A stretch of 9,818 bases of DNA from Lachnospiraceae bacterium (lineage in GTDB: Bacteria; Bacillota; Clostridia; Lachnospirales; Lachnospiraceae). The stretch spans positions 2,022-11,839 of the forward strand of contig DPJQ01000143.1 of assembly GCA_003542935.1 (NCBI GenBank). The letters run 5' to 3'. The notes under the pieces were generated by a model. The model ran no database searches and was not told where the DNA came from. It was given only the letters and a program-made list of their open reading frames with translations. Position numbers and translations under genes: made by a program. Shown piece by piece: positions 1 through 5,989 of this stretch. The number at the start of each line of letters is the position of its first letter. Positions within the stretch are counted from its first letter, which is position 1.

Positions 1-490
1 ATATTCTGACAAGTGCCTGATCCAGATCTGCGAAGGCGAGCCTTCGAATAACCGCCAGATTGGGAGCCTGTTTCCGGTTCGGTTCTATATAATCGGCAAT
101 ATAGATAATTTTTTCCAGTTTTGTCATTCCCGGCCTTCCGGTGGTATGGTTCAGGATCGCATTGATAATATCCTTTTCCCGGACGCCATATCGCTCCATT
201 GCCAGAAAGCTTCCTACCTTGGCATGCAGCAAAAAAGGGTTTTTGGCTTCTATTTTATTTACATGAATGTTGTGTTTTTCGCAAATTTTCAATTTCTGAG
301 AATTTTTCAGACATTTGGCGCAGTCATGGAGTAATCCTGCCAGTTCTGCATTTTTGACATTTTCATTGTGACACATGGCGAGACAGCTTGCCGTATAAGC
401 CACACCCAATGTATGCTCATAACGTTTCTTATCCAATGTTTTTTCCATTGCTTTTCGAATTTTTGAAATGTCTGCCTGTTTTAATTTCAT
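1..490 (-). CDS. yqeK: YqeK-type HD-domain dinucleotide hydrolase, 3' end cut by window edge
   Basis: The reading frame from the ATG at 490 stays open to the left edge, giving about 163 residues of a family usually near 190, so only the C-terminal tail is missing. HD-superfamily metal ligands appear in the expected order: H26 (RYEHTLG), H55-D56 (LLHDCAK), H89 (LLHAKVG), H115 (ILNHTTGRPGM) and D133 (YIADYIEPNR). The NHTTGRPGMT and IADYIEPNR blocks are typical of YqeK. Family members hydrolyse symmetrical dinucleoside tetraphosphates such as Ap4A into two ADP, in the cytoplasm. A GGGGAG ribosome binding site sits 7 bases before the ATG. The gene starts 31 bases after nadD, the usual Firmicutes order; rsfS would be expected next, outside the window. 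Identification is by motif and context. Confidence 0.93.
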   Translation of the reverse strand, partial: MKLKQADISKIRKAMEKTLDKKRYEHTLGVAYTASCLAMCHNENVKNAELAGLLHDCAKCLKNSQKLKICEKHNIHVNKIEAKNPFLLHAKVGSFLAMERYGVREKDIINAILNHTTGRPGMTKLEKIIYIADYIEPNRKQAPNLAVIRRLAFADLDQALVRI

Positions 491-521
491 CCGTTTTCTC
501 CCCTGTTCCCTTTTTTATAGC

Positions 522-1154
522 TTATCCGTTTTCGTAAAAATGATGATCTTTAATATAGCGCTCTACTGTCCGGGGAAGCAATTCGCGGACAGATGTTCCT
601 TCCGAGATTGCTTTTCTGATTTGCGAAGAGGAAATATCGATATGGTCTGCCGCAATCAGACGGATATCTGCCTGATACAATTTTTTCAGCTGTTCTATTT
701 TTTCCTGTAACTGCTCCAGTGAGACCCCGGTACGATATGCGGCCAGAATCGTTACGGAGCGAAAAATATAGGCAGGATTGTTCCAGTTTTCCATGGAAAA
801 TACAGTGTCTGCTCCTGTCAAAAAGAAAAACTTCGTATCTTTTTGCTGCCTTTGCAATTCCCGTATCGTTTCATGCGAATAAGAATTCCCTTTTTTTTCT
901 ATTTCAATGGCAGAGACACGGAAATGAGGATTTCCCTGGATGGCAAGCTGTACCATTGCCATCCTGTCCTTTGCCGGAACAATTTTTTGCTGATTTTTCA
1001 TATAGGAAATACCGCTGGGAATAAATAGAACCTGATCCAGAGATGCGGCACGCATTGCTTTTTCTGCCAATCTGAGATGGCCCAAATGAATGGGGTTGAA
1101 TGTCCCTCCCAGAATTCCTACTTTTTTATGGTTCTTCTTCTCTTTCTTTTCCAT
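522..1154 (-). CDS. nadD: Nicotinate-nucleotide adenylyltransferase
   Basis: This 210-residue cytoplasmic enzyme joins nicotinate mononucleotide and ATP to give deamido-NAD and pyrophosphate, a late step of NAD synthesis. The nucleotidyltransferase signature GGTFNPIHLGH is at residues 16-26, with the TxxH-type nucleotide-binding element. FLTGADT lies at 111-117 and the second signature SSSQIR at 175-180. Length fits the family. The N terminus begins with a lysine-rich stretch before KVGILGG. The ATG at 1154 has no good Shine-Dalgarno sequence: it lies 7 bases after the yhbY stop (1162-1164), within a sequence rich in pyrimidines. Translation is therefore probably coupled to yhbY, or the start is slightly misplaced. 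It sits between yhbY and yqeK, the conserved Firmicutes arrangement. Confidence 0.96.
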   Translation of the reverse strand: MEKKEKKNHKKVGILGGTFNPIHLGHLRLAEKAMRAASLDQVLFIPSGISYMKNQQKIVPAKDRMAMVQLAIQGNPHFRVSAIEIEKKGNSYSHETIRELQRQQKDTKFFFLTGADTVFSMENWNNPAYIFRSVTILAAYRTGVSLEQLQEKIEQLKKLYQADIRLIAADHIDISSSQIRKAISEGTSVRELLPRTVERYIKDHHFYENG

Positions 1155-1161
1155 AGAGGTA

Positions 1162-1461
1162 TTATGCCAGAGGAAGGACGATACGGGGATTGTCTTTGTC
1201 CGGTTTATAGAGAACGATTTTTTTCCCGATTACCTGTACGACAGTGGACTTTGTTCTCTCCGCCAGTACTGCGGCAATTTCTCCGGGATCGTCCATACAA
1301 TTTTTTAACACCGTAATTTTTACCAGCTCTTTTGTATTGAAAGCTTCCTCGATCGATTTTGTCACTTCCGGGGTCAGGCTTGCTTTGCCGATCTGATAGA
1401 CAGAACGCAGAGTACCGGCCAATCCCTTCAAATATGCACGCTGTTTGCTTGTCAATTTCAT
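1162..1461 (-). CDS. yhbY: YhbY/YqeI-type CRM-domain RNA-binding protein
   Basis: A 99-residue single-domain CRM protein. Members bind pre-50S particles and are thought to assist ribosome assembly. The family pattern is clear: LTSKQRAYLKGLA at the N terminus, VYQIGKASLTPEV around residues 21-33, KELVKITVLKN in the middle, and VVQVIGKKIVLYKP at 74-87. The start at 1461 is chosen over an upstream in-frame ATG at 1533, because the latter lies inside the end of obgE and the domain begins at MKLTSKQ. The ribosome binding site GGAG overlaps the obgE stop codon (TAGGAG), 7 bases before the ATG, which suggests coupled translation. One oddity: the RNA-binding GxxG loop reads GKAS, so its last glycine is serine. 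Confidence 0.93.
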   Translation of the reverse strand: MKLTSKQRAYLKGLAGTLRSVYQIGKASLTPEVTKSIEEAFNTKELVKITVLKNCMDDPGEIAAVLAERTKSTVVQVIGKKIVLYKPDKDNPRIVLPLA

Positions 1462-1471
1462 AACCTGTCTC

Positions 1472-2764
1472 CTATTTGTAGTAATCAAAGGAAAGCCCAT
1501 ACATACGTACCGTATCGCCTTCCCGGATGCCAAGAGCCTCCAGCTCGGTCAAAATACCGTTCTCCTTTAAAAAATTCTGGAAAAATACGAATTCCTTTTC
1601 ACTCTCCAGATTCGTATAGCCGAGCATTTTTTCAATGCGGGGTCCTTCTATAACATATTCCTGCTTTTCTTCATCGTATGTGACCGTATAAGGATCATTT
1701 GCATAAGCGATTTCCGTTTCCGGAAAGTACTCCTGTTCAAAGACGACGGGAGCGTCCTCCATCGTATCCAGCATGCTGCCCACATAGTAGAGCATTTCCG
1801 TTACCCCCTGTCCCGTGACGGCGGATATAGGAAATACCCGGATTCCTTTCGGCTCAAATTCTGCCTTCAGACGGGAAACGGGATCTTTACCCTCCTGCTG
1901 GATAATAGCGTCCGTTTTATTGGCGGCTATAATCTGCGGACGGGCGGCCAGATCTGCATTGTACTTTTTCAGTTCCCGGTCGATGGCATAGATATCTTCG
2001 ATAGGGTCTCTTCCTTCTGTGGAGGCCGCATCTACGATATGAATCAGGAATTTCGTGCGCTCGATATGGCGCAGAAACTCGTGGCCAAGTCCGACACCCT
2101 CGGAAGCCCCTTCGATCAGCCCCGGAATATCCGCCATCACAAATCCCTTTGCATCCGGCATATCTACCACACCCAAATTGGGATTGAGCGTGGTAAAATG
2201 ATAGTTGGCAATTTTCGGTCTGGCATTGGTCACTCTGGCCAACAGGGTGGATTTTCCCACATTGGGAAATCCCACGAGCCCCACGTCTGCGATTACTTTC
2301 AGCTCCAGCAGAAGTTCCAGTTCCCTGGCCGGTTGCCCCGGCTGGGCATATTTGGGAGCCTGCATGGTGGCGGTGGCATAGTGCATATTACCTTTGCCGC
2401 CCCGGCCTCCTTTAAGTACCACCTGTCTGCGGTTTTCACCGGACATATCCGCTACGACCTTCCCGGTACTGGTTTCAATGATCACTGTACCCTCCGGCAC
2501 CTTTAAAACGATGTCTTCACCGTCAGAACCATGGCAACGACGTTTTCCACCTTCCTGGCCATTTTTTGCCGCGTATTTTCTCTTATGGCGGAATTCAGAA
2601 AGTGTATTGAGCCCCTCATCCACCTCAAATATGACATCTCCGCCCCGGCCACCGTCTCCACCGTCGGGACCTCCGTTCGGTACATACAGCTCCCGTCGGA
2701 AGCTCACATGGCCGTCTCCGCCCTTCCCTGACCGGATATTTATGGTCGCTCTGTCTGCAAACAT
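1472..2764 (-). CDS. obgE: Obg/CgtA GTPase (50S assembly and stress)
   Basis: A 430-residue GTPase that binds the large ribosomal subunit and links assembly to nucleotide status and, in Bacillus, sporulation and stress. The glycine-rich Obg domain covers roughly residues 1-158, with many GGDGG-type turns. The G domain follows: G1 GFPNVGKST (165-173), switch I FTTLNPN (190-196), G3 DIPG (212-215), G4 NKTD (282-285) and G5 SA (314-315). The C-terminal part, about 350-430, is the OCT domain found in Firmicutes Obg. The start at 2764 is preferred to an upstream in-frame ATG at 2812: MFADRATINI matches the family N terminus, and AGAGAGG lies 5 bases upstream. The gene has its own promoter and is the first gene after the rpmA terminator. 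Confidence 0.98.
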   Translation of the reverse strand: MFADRATINIRSGKGGDGHVSFRRELYVPNGGPDGGDGGRGGDVIFEVDEGLNTLSEFRHKRKYAAKNGQEGGKRRCHGSDGEDIVLKVPEGTVIIETSTGKVVADMSGENRRQVVLKGGRGGKGNMHYATATMQAPKYAQPGQPARELELLLELKVIADVGLVGFPNVGKSTLLARVTNARPKIANYHFTTLNPNLGVVDMPDAKGFVMADIPGLIEGASEGVGLGHEFLRHIERTKFLIHIVDAASTEGRDPIEDIYAIDRELKKYNADLAARPQIIAANKTDAIIQQEGKDPVSRLKAEFEPKGIRVFPISAVTGQGVTEMLYYVGSMLDTMEDAPVVFEQEYFPETEIAYANDPYTVTYDEEKQEYVIEGPRIEKMLGYTNLESEKEFVFFQNFLKENGILTELEALGIREGDTVRMYGLSFDYYK

Positions 2765-2868
2765 ATTACCTCTCTTCTGCGAAATGCTTCTTAAAAATTC
2801 TGAAACTCTCAAACCCGTTTCAGCCCGCCTGAACGGCTATGACAGTATTATTCCCGGTTGCCATACCA

Positions 2869-2897
2869 ATTCTACACTAACTTTATATAAAATACAA
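2869..2897 (-). promoter_or_regulatory. Candidate sigma-A promoter of obgE operon
   Basis: Reading the minus strand, TTGTAT (2892-2897) and TAGAAT (2869-2874) are separated by 17 bases. The -10 matches TATAAT at 5 of 6 positions; the -35 is weak (TTG plus mismatches). It lies just after the rpmA terminator and about 105 bases before the obgE ATG, in an AT-rich stretch. Confidence 0.55.
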
Positions 2898-2939
2898 ATA
2901 AAAATTGCGGTTACTTCCCGGTTTCCTGGCAATCGGGTT

Positions 2940-2974
2940 AAAAAAAGAACCCCAAGCCATTCTGGCCTGAAGCT
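2940..2974 (-). terminator. Intrinsic terminator after rpmA
   Basis: On the minus strand AGCTTCAGGCC (2964-2974), loop AGAAT and GGCTTGGGGTT (2948-2958) form an 11-bp stem that includes four G-U pairs. One C and then seven T residues (2940-2946) follow. The stem can extend further into the T tract through the purine-rich bases upstream. It starts 15 bases after the rpmA stop, so it should end the rplU-prp-rpmA transcript. Confidence 0.82.
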
Positions 2975-2988
2975 CTCTTCTTAAAATC

Positions 2989-3276
2989 TTATTCCGCTGC
3001 CACCGGAACGATGGACACCTGCTTTTTGTCACGGCCCTTTCTCTGGAACCGTACAATGCCGTCAGCTTTGGCATACAGGGTATCGTCTCTGCCGATACCT
3101 ACATTTATGCCCGGATGAATCTTGGTTCCGCGCTGTCTGTACAGGATGTTTCCGGCCTTGACAAACTGTCCGTCAGCTCTCTTCGCACCAAGTCTCTTGG
3201 ACTCGGAATCACGGCCGTTCTTGGTGGAACCGACACCTTTTTTATGAGCGAAAATCTGAAGGTTTACTCTCATCAT
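2989..3276 (-). CDS. rpmA: 50S ribosomal protein L27, with cleavable N-terminal extension
   Basis: A 95-residue L27, part of the large subunit near the peptidyl transferase centre. The body is canonical: HKKGVGSTKNGRDSESKRLG, then GNILYRQRGTKIHPG and DDTLYAKADGIVRF. The N terminus MMRVNLQIF precedes A10. In Firmicutes this extension is removed by the protease Prp between F9 and A10, exposing the mature AHKKG end; the gene for that protease lies immediately upstream here. The cleavage region reads LQIF-A rather than the commoner LQFF-A. AGGAGG lies 9 bases before the first of two adjacent ATGs, so the start at 3276 is preferred over 3273. Only four bases separate the prp stop from this ATG. 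Confidence 0.98.
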   Translation of the reverse strand: MMRVNLQIFAHKKGVGSTKNGRDSESKRLGAKRADGQFVKAGNILYRQRGTKIHPGINVGIGRDDTLYAKADGIVRFQRKGRDKKQVSIVPVAAE

Positions 3277-3280
3277 AGTT

Positions 3281-3601
3281 TCATACCTCCTTGGTCATTA
3301 TCTCTATAAACGTATCTCCATACGATTGCTGAATGCCCTCAAGGCCAAGACAAAGGGACCGCATCAACAGCTTTGTGCCTGGGGACGCTTCTTCATCTAC
3401 GGTGATCTCCATAAATCCGTCTCCGTCATCACAGGTAAAATCATCCTCTGTGAACATCTCGATGGAATTTACCGTATTGACCATCAGAATAGAGACGGCT
3501 GCACAGATGATATCCTGCCCTTCCTCAGCATAACCGGCATGGCCCTTCACAGTAACCTTGATGCATTCCTGATTCTTTTTGGCTATCTGAACATGGATCA
3601 T
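3281..3601 (-). CDS. prp: Ribosomal-processing cysteine protease Prp
   Basis: A 106-residue protein that trims the N-terminal extension of ribosomal protein L27, a step required for functional ribosomes in Firmicutes. The catalytic signature is intact: GHAGYAEEGQDIICAAVS, residues 20-37, with catalytic H21 and C33 and the conserved D30. It sits between rplU and rpmA, the standard position (Bacillus name ysxB). The start at 3601 gives MIHVQIAKKN, matching family length. An in-frame ATG at 3733 lies inside rplU and is rejected. There is no clear Shine-Dalgarno sequence; the rplU stop is only 10 bases upstream, so coupled translation is likely. Its last codons (AAG GAG GTA TGA) also supply the ribosome binding site of rpmA. 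Confidence 0.94.
   Translation of the reverse strand: MIHVQIAKKNQECIKVTVKGHAGYAEEGQDIICAAVSILMVNTVNSIEMFTEDDFTCDDGDGFMEITVDEEASPGTKLLMRSLCLGLEGIQQSYGDTFIEIMTKEV
3286..3291 (-). promoter_or_regulatory. rpmA ribosome binding site inside prp coding end
   Basis: AGGAGG on the minus strand lies in the last codons of prp and 9 bases before the rpmA ATG. It selects the first of two tandem ATGs and means ribosomes finishing prp pass over the rpmA start region. Confidence 0.85.
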
Positions 3602-3611
3602 AGCAGCGAGA

Positions 3612-3917
3612 TCAAGCGTTGATCTTTTCGATCTTAACAGCTGTGTACTGCTGTCTGTGTCCGTTTTTCTTGTGATAGCCAGTTTTTCTTTTATACTTGT
3701 AAACGATAACTTTCTTGTGCTTACCGTTTCCAAGTACAGATGCAGTCACGGTCGCTCCGGCAACGTCACTGCCTACCTTGAGGCCTTCGTTGCTCACGGC
3801 CAGCACCTGATCGAAAGTAACTGTCTCACCGGACTCTACGCCGAGCTTTTCCACTTTGATAATGTCACCCTCGGATACTTTGTACTGTTTACCACCTGTT
3901 GCAATAATTGCGTACAT
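3612..3917 (-). CDS. rplU: 50S ribosomal protein L21
   Basis: A 101-residue L21, a 23S rRNA-binding protein of the large subunit. MYAIIATGGKQYKV at the N terminus, VLGNGKHKKVIVYKYKRKT in the second half and the C-terminal GYHKKNGHRQQYT are diagnostic, and the length is typical. The ATG at 3917 has AGGAGG 6 bases upstream. It is the first gene of the rplU-prp-rpmA transcript, with a promoter about 80 bases upstream and a short leader that may carry autoregulation. Confidence 0.98.
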   Translation of the reverse strand: MYAIIATGGKQYKVSEGDIIKVEKLGVESGETVTFDQVLAVSNEGLKVGSDVAGATVTASVLGNGKHKKVIVYKYKRKTGYHKKNGHRQQYTAVKIEKINA

Positions 3918-3988
3918 ATGGCACCTCCTTGAACTTACTCGCCAGATATGGTGACTTTAAAAGTCTTAAACCTCTCTGTGCGGCATAC
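3918..3988 (-). promoter_or_regulatory. Candidate L21-type mRNA leader of rplU
   Basis: About 70 bases lie between the predicted transcription start and the rplU ATG. On the minus strand they contain a hairpin GACTT-TTA-AAGTC (3953-3965), a second small stem CCA-TATC-TGG, and a CACC segment that could pair with the GGTG of the ribosome binding site. Firmicutes rplU genes are known to carry an autoregulatory L21 leader at this place. Position and structure fit, but I cannot match the Rfam model by eye. Confidence 0.5.
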
Positions 3989-3994
3989 TTGATT

Positions 3995-4023
3995 ATCCTA
4001 ACACAAGAAAATGCCTCAGTCAA
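3995..4023 (-). promoter_or_regulatory. Sigma-A promoter of rplU-prp-rpmA
   Basis: On the minus strand TTGACT (4018-4023) and TAGGAT (3995-4000) are 17 bases apart. The -35 matches TTGACA at 5 of 6. The -10 is weaker (4 of 6) but has the extended TGt element directly in front of it. No other good promoter lies between this point and rplU. Confidence 0.75.
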
Positions 4024-4090
4024 GCGATTTTCCCTGAGTTTTTCACATTTTCAGCCTATACGGTTAATCCCCCCGGTGTGCCATCAAATA

Positions 4091-5122
4091 TTATCCCCTT
4101 TTCCCGCCTTCCTGAGCCTCTATCTGCTCCGGACGACACAAACTGCCCTCCTCAAAAGTATATTCGGGAGTCACAAAAGGATACGTGATCTCATCCTCAT
4201 AATACCAGGGATCTTCTTCGTGCAGGATATTTTTTAACACATGGAATTCCTGAGCCGGCATATAGCCCTGAGCCAGCAGAAATGCTTTTCTTCCGCTGCC
4301 ATCTACGCAGGCATCCACGATCATCACCACATGGCCCGGACTGCCGCCTTTCAAAAAAACATCCCCGGGAGCTGCATCCGCAAGAGAAATTCCCCCGCAT
4401 TCGGCAGCCATGGAAAGGGTTCCGGCATAGCTGAATACAATCCGCATAAAGGACTGAAAACATCCGTAGGAATCGTCAAAGGAAGCTGATTTTGACCAGG
4501 AGACTTCGCTGCCGTTCACTTTGATCCGCCATCCTTCCCGCCATTTTTCATATTCGGCCAGAAATCCATTGACAAAATGGAACCGGATCTTGTCATATTC
4601 CCCTTTCTCCCAGTAATACTCGGCATATACCCGCATAACAGAATCCGCACACTGCTGCAGGTCTTCCTCCTCTATGGGCAGCGTAAACACCGCCACGTGG
4701 CTGTCCTGATTTCCTTTGGGAGTGCCGTCATACAGAAGCACCGGGCTTTGATCCGGTTTTAACTCATATGTCCGCAAATATTCCGCGAGGCTGCCTTCCT
4801 CCGCTTCCGTACGCATGTAGCCTTCCGGCGTCCGTATGCGGCTTTCCAGAGTTGTTCCATCCGGATCGATCAAACCGAATGTGTCCTCTTCAAAACCGGC
4901 ATCATCCGAAGGGGCTCCCTCCGGCAAAATACTTTTGGAATCAAAACCGACATCATCCGAAAAGCTTCTTTCCGGCAAAATACTTTCGGAAGATTCGGTC
5001 ACAGGAAAAAAGGATACCTCTGATTCCTCCCTGTTGTCTTTTTTCTTCCCATTGCATCCAATGAGTATCAGTGCAAATATCATCAGAGATAAAACACTGT
5101 ATATCATCCTTCCGCGTTTCAT
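4091..5122 (-). CDS. DUF4846-like lipoprotein with duplicated linker
   Basis: A 343-residue predicted surface lipoprotein of unknown function. A positively charged N terminus (MKRGR), a hydrophobic segment and the lipobox LIGC with C23 predict lipid attachment outside the membrane. An acidic, serine/proline-rich linker (about 24-95) contains a duplicated 17-residue unit. The C-terminal domain (about 100-320) has SYAGTLSMAAE (231-241), APGDVFLKGG and SPGHVVMIVD (251-270), then FLLAQGYMPAQEFHVLKN (281-298) and a PWYY motif. From memory this pattern belongs to the DUF4846 family, seen in Bacteroidetes and Clostridia. The GDVF...GHVVMIVD layout recalls NlpC/CHAP-like hydrolases, but I cannot show a catalytic cysteine. 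The start at 5122 has GAGGAG 9 bases upstream. It is convergent with nothing and may be monocistronic or follow the gene at 5222-5629. Confidence 0.8.
   Translation of the reverse strand: MKRGRMIYSVLSLMIFALILIGCNGKKKDNREESEVSFFPVTESSESILPERSFSDDVGFDSKSILPEGAPSDDAGFEEDTFGLIDPDGTTLESRIRTPEGYMRTEAEEGSLAEYLRTYELKPDQSPVLLYDGTPKGNQDSHVAVFTLPIEEEDLQQCADSVMRVYAEYYWEKGEYDKIRFHFVNGFLAEYEKWREGWRIKVNGSEVSWSKSASFDDSYGCFQSFMRIVFSYAGTLSMAAECGGISLADAAPGDVFLKGGSPGHVVMIVDACVDGSGRKAFLLAQGYMPAQEFHVLKNILHEEDPWYYEDEITYPFVTPEYTFEEGSLCRPEQIEAQEGGKRG
4890..4991 (-). repeat. 51-bp tandem duplication inside lipoprotein gene
   Basis: Two adjacent 51-base units (4890-4940 and 4941-4991) agree at 43 of 51 positions by hand count. 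Six of the eight differences fall in one 10-base block. They encode two copies of a SILPExxxSDDxGF unit in the linker after the lipobox. The in-frame length (17 codons) keeps the protein intact. Confidence 0.9.
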
Positions 5123-5221
5123 CTTTCCTTTCTCCTCTCCGCTATGAGTATTTTAGCCGATTCCCTCTATTTTCCGGCATTCCTGATTACATCGCAGTTT
5201 CTCAGTTTTTCATGCAGTATA

Positions 5222-5629
5222 TCAAGAATCCCTCTTCCCAAAAAGCAGCCCTGGTTCCTTTTCCAGAACCCTGTAAAAACCCTGACGGAAGCGCACATAA
5301 AACGCCAGATAAAAAATCACGTCTTTAGGTGCGCGTATGTCTTTTAGCTCTTTCCCTATATATCTTTTCTTCTGTTCCTCATCCATGCCGTCCCAGCACT
5401 GGTTCGCAAGTCGCTCAACCTGTCGAGCGATGTTCCGACTATCCTTCCCCAGCTGTCTGGCCACCACCGGATAAATATCTTTTGTCACCAGGATGTCATC
5501 CATAGCCACTCTCTCCTCAAAAAGCAGCTTCCCTGCCTCGCGGACCGCAGATGCCAGGGCCTGGGTTCCTTTTCTCCCTGGTTCGAAAATCTCACGGATC
5601 AGGGCATCCTCTTTGGTCATTTTTGTCAT
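5222..5629 (-). CDS. Small Spo0A C-terminal-domain-like DNA-binding protein
   Basis: A 135-residue basic, mostly helical protein with no receiver domain, signal peptide or membrane segment. Residues 48-79 (VTKDIYPVVARQLGK, then RNIARQVERLANQCW) follow the Spo0A effector-domain pattern TKxxYPxxAxxxxxxxxxVERAIRHAIExAW, which in Spo0A contains the DNA-reading helix-turn-helix. The tail (FYLAFYVRFRQGF) is also helical. It may be a stand-alone member of that family acting as a transcription factor; this rests on a remembered pattern, not a search. The start at 5629 is chosen over the in-frame ATG at 5674, because AGGAGG lies 9 bases before it. Two motifs resembling 0A boxes lie upstream. The neighbouring TetR-type gene is divergent. 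Confidence 0.68.
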   Translation of the reverse strand: MTKMTKEDALIREIFEPGRKGTQALASAVREAGKLLFEERVAMDDILVTKDIYPVVARQLGKDSRNIARQVERLANQCWDGMDEEQKKRYIGKELKDIRAPKDVIFYLAFYVRFRQGFYRVLEKEPGLLFGKRDS

Positions 5630-5638
5630 ATCAAAATC

Positions 5639-5644
5639 CCTCCT
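5639..5644 (-). promoter_or_regulatory. Ribosome binding site deciding the 5629 start
   Basis: AGGAGG on the minus strand lies 9 bases before the ATG at 5629 and downstream of the alternative in-frame ATG at 5674, which has no such site. It fixes the shorter 135-residue product. Confidence 0.85.
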
Positions 5645-5662
5645 TTTGGTTTTAGTAAGAAT

Positions 5663-5701
5663 AGAATATGACAAAATTTTCCATTTGCGACGTTATGCGA
5701 C
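5663..5701 (-). promoter_or_regulatory. Candidate promoter with tandem 0A-box-like motifs
   Basis: On the minus strand GTCGCA occurs twice, at 5696-5701 and 5686-5691, exactly 10 bases apart. The distal copy with its flank reads TGTCGCA, one mismatch from the Spo0A box TGTCGAA. The proximal copy (CGTCGCA) has two mismatches. The proximal copy occupies the -35 position of a possible -10 TATTCT at 5663-5668 (17-base spacer). Spo0A-activated promoters often have this layout. Whether this gene's own product, Spo0A or neither binds here is inference. Confidence 0.4.
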
Positions 5702-5725
5702 AGCATTCGTTAAATTTATTTTATA

Positions 5726-5767
5726 TTCACTGAGGCGCACCACCGTTTTTATCCCCATTTCAGTGAA
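5726..5767. repeat. Inverted repeat TTCACTGA / TCAGTGAA
   Basis: A perfect 8-base inverted repeat: TTCACTGA at 5726-5733 and TCAGTGAA at 5760-5767, separated by 26 bases. No T tract follows on either strand, so it is not a simple terminator. It could be a protein-binding pair or a remnant of something larger. Confidence 0.55.
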
Positions 5768-5771
5768 CAGG

Positions 5772-5796
5772 TTAAAAATGCAGACATCGTTTTTAA
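5772..5796. repeat. Hairpin-forming inverted repeat, AT-rich
   Basis: TTAAAAATG (5772-5780), loop CAGACAT and CGTTTTTAA (5788-5796) can form a 9-bp stem with one G-U pair. It begins 5 bases after the previous inverted repeat. There is no GC core, so it is a weak terminator candidate at best; it may insulate the divergent genes. Confidence 0.45.
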
Positions 5797-5855
5797 GACT
5801 GTATCTTTATTTTTTTCATGTTGTTGCATCCTTTCATCTTCGTAGAATTTACACC

Positions 5856-5905
5856 AGTATACCATACTCCCAAACAAATTAGTATATCGAAATCAACAGT
5901 ATACT
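5856..5905. promoter_or_regulatory. AGTATA motif cluster, candidate operator of the TetR-type gene
   Basis: Three copies of AGTATA precede the TetR-type gene's -35 element. One forms the inverted repeat AGTAT-ACC-ATACT (5856-5868). One stands at 5881-5886. One is the perfect palindrome AGTATACT (5898-5905), ending 3 bases before the predicted -35. The second and third also pair as AGTATA-N13-TATACT. TetR-family proteins commonly bind palindromes in their own promoters, so autoregulation is plausible. Confidence 0.45.
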
Positions 5906-5908
5906 TTA

Positions 5909-5937
5909 TTGCCTTTCACAAATTTATATATTATAAT
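5909..5937 (+). promoter_or_regulatory. Sigma-A promoter of the TetR-type gene
   Basis: TTGCCT (5909-5914) and a perfect TATAAT (5932-5937) are 17 bases apart in very AT-rich DNA. The predicted start of transcription near 5944 leaves a leader of about 57 bases before the ATG at 6001. Confidence 0.68.
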
Positions 5938-5989
5938 ACAAACGTTCTGGAAAAAAGTAGTATTCCTATAAACTGTGTGTACAAAGTCA

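Noticed and set aside
2039..2984. Overlapping plus-strand open frames opposite obgE (2039-2506 and 2394-2984)
   Set aside because: They mirror the glycine-rich Obg coding sequence; the proline/serine-rich translations are typical antisense shadows, and the second overlaps the obgE promoter and terminator region.
5123..5221. Promoter for the lipoprotein gene (TAAAAT near 5136-5141 on the minus strand)
   Set aside because: The -10-like word is acceptable, but no -35 match stands at a suitable distance, so I do not list it; read-through from the upstream gene is also possible.
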